Assembly: GCF_006228125.1 (NCBI RefSeq)
Contig: NZ_VDFY01000087.1
Span: 1 to 36,040 of the forward strand
DNA: 36,040 nt
Direction: 5' to 3'
Source of the DNA: Micromonospora orduensis
Lineage (GTDB): Bacteria > Actinomycetota > Actinomycetes > Mycobacteriales > Micromonosporaceae
The position numbers and the translations under genes were made by a program. Below the pieces are notes generated by a model that was not told the DNA's origin, searched no databases, and was given only the letters and a program-made list of their open reading frames with translations. Below, in pieces: positions 23,973-31,639 of this stretch. Numbering within the stretch: the stretch's first letter is position 1; each line of letters begins with the position of its first letter.

Positions 23973-26783
23973 ATGGAGATTCGGGTCCTCGGTCCGGTCG
24001 AGGTGTGGACGGACGGCCGCCTGGTCGACGCCGGAGCGGCCCGGCAACGCGCCGTCCTCGCCGCGCTGGCGGTCGACGTGGGCCGACCGGTCCACGTGGA
24101 GTCCCTGGTGGACCGGGTCTGGGGCGACGCGTCACCGCCCCGGGTCCGGCACAACCTGCACGTCTACCTCGCCCGGCTGCGCCGCGTCCTCGCCGACGCC
24201 GGCGCACCGGACGCCCTGATCCGACGCTCCGGCGGATACCTGTTGGACCTGCCACCGGAGACGGTCGACGGTCGGCACTTCGACGTCCTGCGGCGACGGG
24301 CCGACGGGCTGGCCGACACGGATCCCGAGCGGGTGGACCTGCTGCGCCGGGCGCTGGAGCTGTGGCGGGGGGAGCCGCTGGCCGGGCTGCCCGGAGACTG
24401 GGCGGCCCGCGTCCGGCAGGACTGGCACCGCCGGCACACCGACACCACCGTGCGGTGGGCCCGCGCGCTGGTGCGCCGGGGCGAGCCGGAGGTGGTGATC
24501 GACCCGCTGACCCGGCTCGCCGCCGACCATCCCCTGGACGAACCGGTCGCCGCCGTCCTGCTGCACGCGCTGGCCACGGCCGGTCGGAGCGCGCAGGCGC
24601 TGGCGTCCTACGCCCAGCTACGGGACCGGCTCGCCGACACACTCGGCGCGGACCCGGGTGTGGAGCTCCGCCAGCTGCACCAGGCCATCCTGCGCGGTGA
24701 GATCACCGTGCCGGCGGCCGACGTGTCGCCCGTCGCGGCGGGCCACGTGGGCAGACCGGAGCCGGCCCGGCCGGTCCCGGCGCAGCTGCCCTCGGATGTG
24801 CGGGGCTTCGCCGGACGGGGGCCGGAACTGGCCCGCCTGGACGCGCTGCGGTCGTCCGCCGAGGCGCATCCCGGGGCGGTGCCGGTGGCGGTGCTCTCTG
24901 GACCGGCCGGGGTCGGCAAGACGGCGCTCGCCGTGCACTGGGCGCACCGGGTGGCCGGGCACTTCCCGGACGGCCAGCTCCACGCCAACCTGACGGGCTA
25001 CAGCCCGAGCGGCGTCGTTCGCAGCGCCGAGCAGGTGATCCGGGGTTTCCTGGCCGCGCTGGGAGTGCCACCCCGGGAGGTGCCGCCGGACGAGCAGGCG
25101 CAGAGCGCCTTGTACCGCAGCCTGCTCGCCGGTCGACGGATGCTGGTGCTGCTGGACAACGCCCGGGACGCGGCCCAGGTCCGGCCGCTGCTGCCCGGCT
25201 CCGCCCGCTGCCTGGTGCTGGTGACGAGCCGGGACCGGCTCACCGGTCTGGTGGCCACCGAGGGGGCCGAGCCGGTGGTGTTGGACCTGCTCACCGCCGA
25301 GGACGCGCAGGCCCTGCTGCACGCGCGGATCGGGGCGCGGGCCGGGGCGGAGCGCAACGCCGTCGACGAGCTGGTCCGACTCTGTGACCGGCTGCCGCTG
25401 GCCCTGGTCGTGGTGGCGGCCCGGGCGGTGGTCCGGCCCCACCTGTCGCTTACCGAGTTGGGCACGCAGCTTCGGACCGACGGCGGGTTGGACGGACTCG
25501 ACACCGGAGACCACGACAGCAGTGTGCGGGCGGCGCTGTCCTGGTCGTACCGGCTGCTGCCGGTGCCGACCGCGCGGCTGTTCCGGCTGGTCGGGGGCTG
25601 CACGGACGTGACGGTGAGTACCGCGGCCGGGGTGAGCCTCGCCGGCGCCGGACGGCGCGACGTCCAGGTGGCGTTCGCCGAGCTGGCCGACGCGCACCTG
25701 GTGTTGGAGCGCGGCCCGGACCGGTTCGCGATGCACGACCTGTTGCGGGCCTTCGCGGCGGAGCTGTCCGCCGAGCACGATCCGGCCGGTGACCGGTCCG
25801 AGGCACGCGGCCGGCTCTTCGGCCACTACCTGCACAGCGCGCACGGCGCGGCGGTGCTGCTGCACCCGCACTGGGATCCGATCAGCCTGGCCCCGGCCGC
25901 CAGCGGTGTCCGCCCGGAGAAGTTCAGCGACCACGACGAGGCGGTGGCCTGGTTCACCCGGGAGCGCGACGTGCTGATCGCGCTCGTCGAACGCTGCGCC
26001 GCCAGCGGATTCGACAGGTACGCCTGGCAGCTGGCCTGGAGTCTGACCAGCTTCCTGGACCGGCAGGGCGGCTGGCACGACCAGCTCGCGGTGCAGCGGA
26101 CGGCGCTGGCGGCCGCGCGCCGCAGCGGTGACCCGGACGGGCAGGCACACGCGCACCGCAGTCTGGCGCGGGCCCAGGCCCGACTGGGCCGTCTCGACGA
26201 GGCGCCCGGTCAGCTCCGGCGGGCGCTGGAGTTGTTCGGCGCCCTGGACGACCGGGCCAACCAGGGGCACACCTGCCTGGACCTGGCCGAGATGGCCGAT
26301 CGGCAGGGTCGCCGCGCCGAGGTCGTCGAGCACGCCGAAGCGGCGCTCTCGTTCTACCGGGCAGCCGGGCACCGGTACGGGCAGGCGATGGCGTTGAACG
26401 CGATCGGTTGGTACCGCGCACAGCTCGGCGCGCACGACGCCGCGGTGCAGGCGTGCGAGCAGGGGCTGGAGCTGCTGCGCGAGTTCGACGACAGGCACGG
26501 TCAGGCAGCCACCTGGGACACCCTCGGATACGCGCAGCACCGCGCGGGACGACCGGCGGAGGCCGTCGGCGCGTACCGGCACGCGGTCGACCTGTACCGG
26601 GATTTCCGCGACCGGTACTACGAGGCGGACACGCTGGGGCACCTGGCCGAGGCGCAGCTCGACGCCGGCGACCCGGCCGGGGCGACCGGGAGCTGGCGCA
26701 CGGCGTTGGAGATTCTCGACGACCTCGGGCATCCGGACGCGGAACGGATCCGGCAACGGCTCGCGACCGCCGAGGGGACCTGA
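23973..26783 (+). CDS. AfsR/SARP-type regulator: wHTH-BTAD-NB-ARC-TPR
   Basis: The 936-residue protein has an OmpR-like winged helix (1-95, MEIRVLGPVEVWTDGR). A bacterial transcriptional activation domain follows (about 98-245), then an NB-ARC STAND ATPase with P-loop GPAGVGKT at 310-317, Walker B MLVLLDN at 390-396 and LCDRLPLAL near 470. TPR-like repeats fill the C-terminus (about 690-925). Proteins of this layout, like AfsR, activate secondary-metabolite or other genes. No biosynthetic cluster is next to it here, so the target is unknown. ATG 23973 follows a G-rich site. The 5' upstream in-frame extension is not coding. Confidence 0.92.
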   Translation: MEIRVLGPVEVWTDGRLVDAGAARQRAVLAALAVDVGRPVHVESLVDRVWGDASPPRVRHNLHVYLARLRRVLADAGAPDALIRRSGGYLLDLPPETVDGRHFDVLRRRADGLADTDPERVDLLRRALELWRGEPLAGLPGDWAARVRQDWHRRHTDTTVRWARALVRRGEPEVVIDPLTRLAADHPLDEPVAAVLLHALATAGRSAQALASYAQLRDRLADTLGADPGVELRQLHQAILRGEITVPAADVSPVAAGHVGRPEPARPVPAQLPSDVRGFAGRGPELARLDALRSSAEAHPGAVPVAVLSGPAGVGKTALAVHWAHRVAGHFPDGQLHANLTGYSPSGVVRSAEQVIRGFLAALGVPPREVPPDEQAQSALYRSLLAGRRMLVLLDNARDAAQVRPLLPGSARCLVLVTSRDRLTGLVATEGAEPVVLDLLTAEDAQALLHARIGARAGAERNAVDELVRLCDRLPLALVVVAARAVVRPHLSLTELGTQLRTDGGLDGLDTGDHDSSVRAALSWSYRLLPVPTARLFRLVGGCTDVTVSTAAGVSLAGAGRRDVQVAFAELADAHLVLERGPDRFAMHDLLRAFAAELSAEHDPAGDRSEARGRLFGHYLHSAHGAAVLLHPHWDPISLAPAASGVRPEKFSDHDEAVAWFTRERDVLIALVERCAASGFDRYAWQLAWSLTSFLDRQGGWHDQLAVQRTALAAARRSGDPDGQAHAHRSLARAQARLGRLDEAPGQLRRALELFGALDDRANQGHTCLDLAEMADRQGRRAEVVEHAEAALSFYRAAGHRYGQAMALNAIGWYRAQLGAHDAAVQACEQGLELLREFDDRHGQAATWDTLGYAQHRAGRPAEAVGAYRHAVDLYRDFRDRYYEADTLGHLAEAQLDAGDPAGATGSWRTALEILDDLGHPDAERIRQRLATAEGT

Positions 26784-26823
26784 CCGGCCGGCGGGGCCCC
26801 TGCCGGGGCGGCCCGCCGGCCGG
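26784..26823. terminator. Bidirectional hairpin terminator
   Basis: Positions 26784-26795 pair with 26812-26823 (12 bp), with an inner 5-bp stem (26796-26800 with 26805-26809) and a 2-nt bulge. It lies directly after the AfsR-like stop and 13 nt from the htpG stop. Confidence 0.8.
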
Positions 26824-26835
26824 AGGGTGGATCGA

Positions 26836-28752
26836 CTACAGGGTGCGGGCCAGCCGGTCGGCGAGCGTCCGGGTGAAGCGGGCCGGGTCGGCGAGTTCGC
26901 CGCCCTCGGCGAGCACCGCCAGGCCGTACAGCAGCTCGGCCGTCTCGGTCAGGGTCTCGGAGGAGTCGCCCTGCTCGTGGGCCTTGCGCAGCCCGGCGAC
27001 CAGCGGATGACCGGGGTTGATCTCCAGGATCCGCTTGGTCGACGGAACCTCGTGCCCCATCGCCCGGTACATCTTCTCCAGCGTCGGGGTGAGGTCGTGC
27101 GCGTCCCCGACGACGCAGGCCGGTGAGGTGGTCAGCCGCGACGACAGGCGGACCTCCCGGACACTGTCGGCGAGGGTGGCGCCCAGCCACTCGACAAGCG
27201 CGGCGAACTCCTGCCGCTGCTGCTCACGCTCGGTCTCGGCCTGCTGCTTCTCCTCGTCGGTGTCCAGGTCGACCTCGCCCTTGGCGATCGAGCGCAACCG
27301 CCGGCCGTCGTACTCACCGACCCGCTCGACCCACACCTCGTCGACCGGGTCGGTCAGGAGCAGCACCTCGTGGCCCTTGGCCCGGAACGCCTCCAGGTGC
27401 GGGGAGTTCTCGATGGTGGCCCGGGAGTCGCCGGTGGCGTACCAGATGTCGCTCTGGCCGTCCTTCATCCGCGAGACGTAGCCGGCGAGGTCGGTGAGCT
27501 CGGCCGGGTCGTTGGTGGACGCCACCGACAGGATCTCCAGCAGGGTGTCCCGGTTGTCGGTGTCGTCGATCAGCCCCTCCTTGACCACCGTCCCGAACTC
27601 GGTCCAGAAGGTGCGGTACCGCTCGGGGTGGTTGGCCTTGAGGTCCTTGACGGTGGTGAGGACCTTCTTGACCAGGCGGCGGCGGACGATCTGGATCTGC
27701 CGGTCCTGTTGGAGGATCTCGCGGGAGATGTTCAGCGACAGGTCGTGCGCGTCGACGACGCCCTTGACGAAGCGCAGGTAGGTGGGGACCAGCGCCTCGC
27801 AGTCGTCCATGATGAACACGCGCTTGACGTAGAGCTGGACGCCACGGCGGCCCTGCGGGGCGAACATGTCCAGCGGGGCGTGGCTGGGCAGGAACAGCAG
27901 CGCCTCGTACTCGAAGGTGCCCTCGCCCCTCATGTGCACGACCTCGAGCGGGTCGGCCCAGTCGTGGCTGACGTGCTTGTAGAACTCGTTGTACTCGGCG
28001 GCGTCGACCTCGTCGCGGGGCCGCGCCCAGAGCGCCTTCATCGAGTTGAGGGTCTGCACCTCGCTTGTGGCCTCCGCGCCGTCGGCGCCGGGGCGTTCGA
28101 CGGTCATCCGGATGGGCCAGGCGATGAAGTCGGAGTAGCGCTTGACGATCTCGCGGATGGTCCACTCGGCGGTGTAGTCGTGCAGGTTGTCCTCGGTGTC
28201 GGCGGGCTTGAGGTGCAGGGTCACCGACGTGCCCTGCGGCGCCTCGTCGACTCCCTCGACCGAGTACGTGCCCTCGCCGGCGGACTCCCAGCGGGTGCCG
28301 CCTGTCTCGCCGGCCTTGCGGGTGAGCAGGGTGACCCGGTCGGCGACCATGAACGCGGCGTAGAAGCCGACGCCGAACTGGCCGATCAGGTCCTGCGAGG
28401 CGCGCGCGTCGGCGGACTCGCGGAGCTGACGAAGCAGCTCGGCGGTGCCCGACTTGGCGATGGTGCCGATGAGGCCGACCACCTCGTCGCGGGTCATCCC
28501 GATGCCGTTGTCCCGGACGGTGAGGGTGCGGGCGTCCCGGTCGACCTCGATGGCGACGTGCAGGTCGTCGGTGTCGGCGACGAGGTCCTTGTCGACCATG
28601 GTGGCCAGCCGCAGCTTGTCCAGCGCGTCGGACGCGTTCGAGATGAGTTCCCGCAGGAAGACGTCCTTGTTCGAGTAGATCGAGTGGACGACCAGTTGGA
28701 GGAGCTGACGCGCCTCGGCCTGGAACTCCAACGTCTCGGCCTGGTTGCTCAC
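26836..28752 (-). CDS. htpG: Molecular chaperone HtpG (Hsp90)
   Basis: The 638-residue protein is a cytosolic ATP-dependent Hsp90 chaperone. The GHKL ATP site is intact: E35 and N39 in RELISNASDALDKLR, D81-GIGM at 81-86 and GQFGVGF at 124-130. The family signature SNKDVFLRELISNASDALD is present, and the middle domain has LNISREILQQDRQI. Length is near E. coli HtpG (624). Start is GTG 28752, preceded by GGGAG. The gene is monocistronic with a terminator after it and is divergent from an SDR gene 160 nt away. Confidence 0.97.
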   Translation of the reverse strand: MSNQAETLEFQAEARQLLQLVVHSIYSNKDVFLRELISNASDALDKLRLATMVDKDLVADTDDLHVAIEVDRDARTLTVRDNGIGMTRDEVVGLIGTIAKSGTAELLRQLRESADARASQDLIGQFGVGFYAAFMVADRVTLLTRKAGETGGTRWESAGEGTYSVEGVDEAPQGTSVTLHLKPADTEDNLHDYTAEWTIREIVKRYSDFIAWPIRMTVERPGADGAEATSEVQTLNSMKALWARPRDEVDAAEYNEFYKHVSHDWADPLEVVHMRGEGTFEYEALLFLPSHAPLDMFAPQGRRGVQLYVKRVFIMDDCEALVPTYLRFVKGVVDAHDLSLNISREILQQDRQIQIVRRRLVKKVLTTVKDLKANHPERYRTFWTEFGTVVKEGLIDDTDNRDTLLEILSVASTNDPAELTDLAGYVSRMKDGQSDIWYATGDSRATIENSPHLEAFRAKGHEVLLLTDPVDEVWVERVGEYDGRRLRSIAKGEVDLDTDEEKQQAETEREQQRQEFAALVEWLGATLADSVREVRLSSRLTTSPACVVGDAHDLTPTLEKMYRAMGHEVPSTKRILEINPGHPLVAGLRKAHEQGDSSETLTETAELLYGLAVLAEGGELADPARFTRTLADRLARTL

Positions 28753-28869
28753 ACCGTCTCCCTTCTGTCACGTGCGGAGGTTCGCGCAAAGGATACGAGT
28801 CGTCACCGGGCGGGTGGTGGGGGCGTCCGGGTCGTATTCCCGATCGGGAGGGGCCGCGCCGTGACCTAT

Positions 28870-28905
28870 CTGACTTTGCTCAACAGAAGTCAGGTTGGTT
28901 AGCGT
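28870..28905 (+). promoter_or_regulatory. Promoter and overlapping dyad upstream of the SDR gene
   Basis: TTGCTC (28876-28881) and TAGCGT (28900-28905) are 18 nt apart. The latter ends 7 nt before ATG 28913, suggesting a leaderless transcript. The dyad CTGACTT (28870-28876) / AAGTCAG (28887-28893) covers the -35 region and spacer, where a repressor could block polymerase. Confidence 0.55.
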
Positions 28906-28912
28906 GACGGCC

Positions 28913-29611
28913 ATGAAGATCGCTGGAAGCACCGCCCTCGTCACCGGCGCCAACCGTGGCTTCGGCCGCCACCTCGCCGCCGAACTCGCCTCCCGGGGCG
29001 CCACCGTCTACGCCGCCGCCCGCAACCCCGACACCCTCGACCTGCCCGGCGTGACGCCGGTGCGCCTCGACATCACCGACCCCGCCTCGGTGGCCGCCGC
29101 CGCCGAACTGGCCGGGGACGTGAACCTGCTGATCAACAACGCCGGCATCGACACCCGAACCGACCTCCTCGACGGCGATCTGGACCTCGTCCGGCCGGAG
29201 CTGGAGACCCACTACGTGGGCAACCTGTCGATGATCCGGGCGTTCGCGCCGGTCATCGCCGGCAACGGCGGCGGGACGATCCTCAACGTGCTCTCCGTGC
29301 TGTCCTGGGTCAACCTTCCGAAGCACGGGACCTACGGCGCCGCGAAGTCGGCCGAGTGGGCGATGACCAACGCCCTGCGCATCCAGCTCGCCGAGCGCGG
29401 CGTCCGGGTCGCCGGCCTGCACGTCGGATACATGGACACCGACATGGCCGCCGCCGTCACCGACCCGAAGTCCGACCCGGCCGCCATCGCCCGGATCGCC
29501 GTGGACGGCGTGGAGGCCGACGCGTACGAGATCGTCGCCGACGACCTGAGCCGGCAGGTGCAGGCCGGGCTGGCCGGCGGCGTCGCCGCGCTCTACCCGC
29601 AGCTCCCCTGA
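28913..29611 (+). CDS. SDR-family oxidoreductase
   Basis: The 232-residue protein has TGANRGFG at 11-18, NNAG at 75-78, and a catalytic S128, Y141, K145 (TYGAAKSAE). This is a classical SDR. The short form with RGFGRHLAAELASRGATVYA resembles reductases found beside TetR/MarR regulators in actinobacteria, but no regulator is present here. Substrate unknown. ATG 28913 was chosen from the -10 spacing and the start of homology; GTG 28904 or TTG 28895 would overlap the promoter. The gene converges with the aminopeptidase gene and shares a strong terminator. Confidence 0.9.
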   Translation: MKIAGSTALVTGANRGFGRHLAAELASRGATVYAAARNPDTLDLPGVTPVRLDITDPASVAAAAELAGDVNLLINNAGIDTRTDLLDGDLDLVRPELETHYVGNLSMIRAFAPVIAGNGGGTILNVLSVLSWVNLPKHGTYGAAKSAEWAMTNALRIQLAERGVRVAGLHVGYMDTDMAAAVTDPKSDPAAIARIAVDGVEADAYEIVADDLSRQVQAGLAGGVAALYPQLP

Positions 29612-29621
29612 CCTCCGACGC

Positions 29622-29659
29622 GGCGGGCCGCCGCCGGGAGCTCCCGGCGGCGGCCCGCC
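29622..29659. terminator. Perfect palindromic terminator
   Basis: The 38-nt segment is a perfect palindrome: 17-bp stem with loop AGCT. It separates the convergent SDR (ends 29611) and aminopeptidase (ends 29678) genes. Confidence 0.9.
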
Positions 29660-29677
29660 CCCACGTCGGGTACGCGG

Positions 29678-31435
29678 TCAGCTCGCCTGCAACGTCACGT
29701 CGTCGATCACGAAGCTGGTCTGCAGTGAGGCGTCCTCGGTGCCGGTGAACGTCAGCGTCACCGTCTGCCCGGCGAACCCGGCCACGCTGAAGCTGCGCTG
29801 GACGTAGCCGGCGGCGGCGTTGAGGTTCGAGTACGTCGCCAGCGTGGTCGAGCCCATCCGAACGGTGAGCTTGTCGTACGCCGTGGAGCTGGTCGTCTCG
29901 GCGGTGTCGATGTGCAGCCAGAACGACAGCGTGTAGCTGGCGCACCCGGCCGGCACGGTCACCGACTGGGACAGGGTGTCGGTGTGGGTGCTGCCGTACC
30001 CGTCGAGCCACGCCTTGTACGACCCGGTCCGGGCCGGCTGACTGCTGGAGTTGGTGATCACCCCGGAGGACGCGGTCCACGGCGTGCTGCCGTTCTCGAA
30101 CCCGCCGTTGCCGATCACCTGGCCGCCGGCGCAGCCGCCGGTGCCGGTCACGGTCAGCGTGAGGCTGGCGGTGCGGGTGACCGAGCCGGTGCCGGTGACC
30201 GTCACGGTGAAGGTGCCGGTCACCGCGCTGGCCGAGGCGGTCAGGGTCATCGTGGCCGAGCCGCCGGACGTGACCGAGGACGGGCTGAACGACACGCTCA
30301 CCCCGCTGGGCGCCCCGGAGGCGGAGAGGCTCACCGACTGCGCCGAGCCGGCGGTGGTGGCGGTGGAGACCGTCGCGGTCGTGCTGGCGCCCTGGGCCAC
30401 GGTGCGCGTGGTGGGGCTGACCGCGACGGAGAAGTCGTTGGTCGGGGTGCCGCCGCCCACGGCGAGCTGCCACAGCGCGTACGCGACGCCGTCCGCCGAC
30501 CGGTTCAGCACGGTGGCGCTGACGTTGGCGGTGGTGTCACAGGACCGGTGGTAGCAGGGGTCGTACGCCGAGTTGGCGGTGCCGCCCCACTTGGCCGCCT
30601 GGGCGCTGGTCTTGCGGGCGCTGGCGCCCGCGGCGTAGCCGGAGGTGGGGATGCCGGCCTGCTGGAAGTAGTAGTCGTCGGAGCGGCCCTGCCCCTCGAC
30701 GTTCTCCTCCGGTTGCAGGCCCAAGGAGTCCCAGTACGCCTTCAGCGGCGCGGCCGTGGTCGAGGTGACCCGGTTGATGAAGTAGCCGCCGTTGGTCGAC
30801 CCGACCATGTCGAAGTTGTAGTAGCCCTTGATGTAGCCGCGTTGGGTCGCGTTGAGCGAGTTGACGTAGAACCGGGAGCCGTTGAGCCCCTGCTCCTCGT
30901 CGGTCCACCAGGCGAACCGGACCTTCTTCGTCATTGTCGGGTTCTGCGCGGCGAGGACCAGCGCGTTCTCCAGCAGCGTGGCCGAGCCGGAGCCGTTGTC
31001 GTTGATCCCCGGACCGGCGGAGACGCTGTCCAGGTGGGCGCCGAACATGACCACCTGGTCGGCCGGGCCACCGGGCCACTCGGCGATGAGGTTGTTGGAG
31101 GGGTACGTGCAGCTGGAGCAGTTCTGCTCGCTGACGGTGTAGCCGGCCGCCTGGAGCTTGCTCTTCACGTAGCTGACCGAGGCGGTGTAGCCGGCCGAGC
31201 CGGCGCGCCGGTTGCCGCCGTTGCTGCTGGCGATGGAGTTGAACTGGGTCAGGTGCGCCTGGACGTTGGTGACGGAGATGTCCGGCGCGGCCAGGGCGGC
31301 GGCGGACGCGGCGATCGGCCGGGCCACCGTCGTCGTGGTGGTGGGCGACGCGGTCACCGGCTGGGCGGCCAGCGTCACCGTCATGCCGGCGAACACGGCG
31401 AGCGCGGTTCCCGCGCTCAGCGTTCTGCCTCTCAT
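29678..31435 (-). CDS. Secreted M28 zinc aminopeptidase with C-terminal accessory domains
   Basis: The 585-residue protein has a signal peptide (about 1-29). The M28 catalytic domain (about 52-330) has zinc ligands H134 (GAHLDS), D146 (NDNGSG), E180/E181 (TDEEQG), D209 (NFDMVG) and H296 (CYHRSCD), like Streptomyces griseus aminopeptidase. Two Cys pairs (C106/C109, C294/C299) may form disulfides. A Ser/Thr-rich Ig-like domain (about 332-425) and a carbohydrate-binding-like jelly-roll domain (about 430-585, [13 protein letters not shown] onwards) follow. It removes N-terminal residues from extracellular peptides. ATG 31435 has GAGGAG upstream. Confidence 0.94.
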   Translation of the reverse strand: MRGRTLSAGTALAVFAGMTVTLAAQPVTASPTTTTTVARPIAASAAALAAPDISVTNVQAHLTQFNSIASSNGGNRRAGSAGYTASVSYVKSKLQAAGYTVSEQNCSSCTYPSNNLIAEWPGGPADQVVMFGAHLDSVSAGPGINDNGSGSATLLENALVLAAQNPTMTKKVRFAWWTDEEQGLNGSRFYVNSLNATQRGYIKGYYNFDMVGSTNGGYFINRVTSTTAAPLKAYWDSLGLQPEENVEGQGRSDDYYFQQAGIPTSGYAAGASARKTSAQAAKWGGTANSAYDPCYHRSCDTTANVSATVLNRSADGVAYALWQLAVGGGTPTNDFSVAVSPTTRTVAQGASTTATVSTATTAGSAQSVSLSASGAPSGVSVSFSPSSVTSGGSATMTLTASASAVTGTFTVTVTGTGSVTRTASLTLTVTGTGGCAGGQVIGNGGFENGSTPWTASSGVITNSSSQPARTGSYKAWLDGYGSTHTDTLSQSVTVPAGCASYTLSFWLHIDTAETTSSTAYDKLTVRMGSTTLATYSNLNAAAGYVQRSFSVAGFAGQTVTLTFTGTEDASLQTSFVIDDVTLQAS

Positions 31436-31639
31436 GGGGGCTCCTCGGGGGTTGGAGAGATAACCGCGACACTGACAGATATCGATGTAGCGGGCATCGG
31501 TCGTTCGTCCGGAACCACCACCGCTTCGACGGTAGGTGCCGGCGTCAGCACAGGTGAGTAGAGATGCCAGGATGGGTAGGTAACACCAGCAGGGGTCGAC
31601 GGGCCCGGAACGGGGGCTTGCGATGGGGCCGGGTCGAAC
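31436..31639. promoter_or_regulatory. Divergent promoter region (aminopeptidase / hybrid kinase)
   Basis: A 204-nt divergent gap. It has a locally AT-richer core around 31475-31490 (CAGATATCGATGTAG) that likely carries a promoter. I could not identify a confident -35/-10 pair for either gene. GTG 31640 of the kinase lacks an evident ribosome binding site. Confidence 0.4.

Noticed and set aside
29912..31561. Long plus-strand frame antisense to the aminopeptidase
   Set aside because: Composition is Gly/Arg/Val-rich with no recognisable domain and it mirrors the zinc peptidase codons; a shadow.
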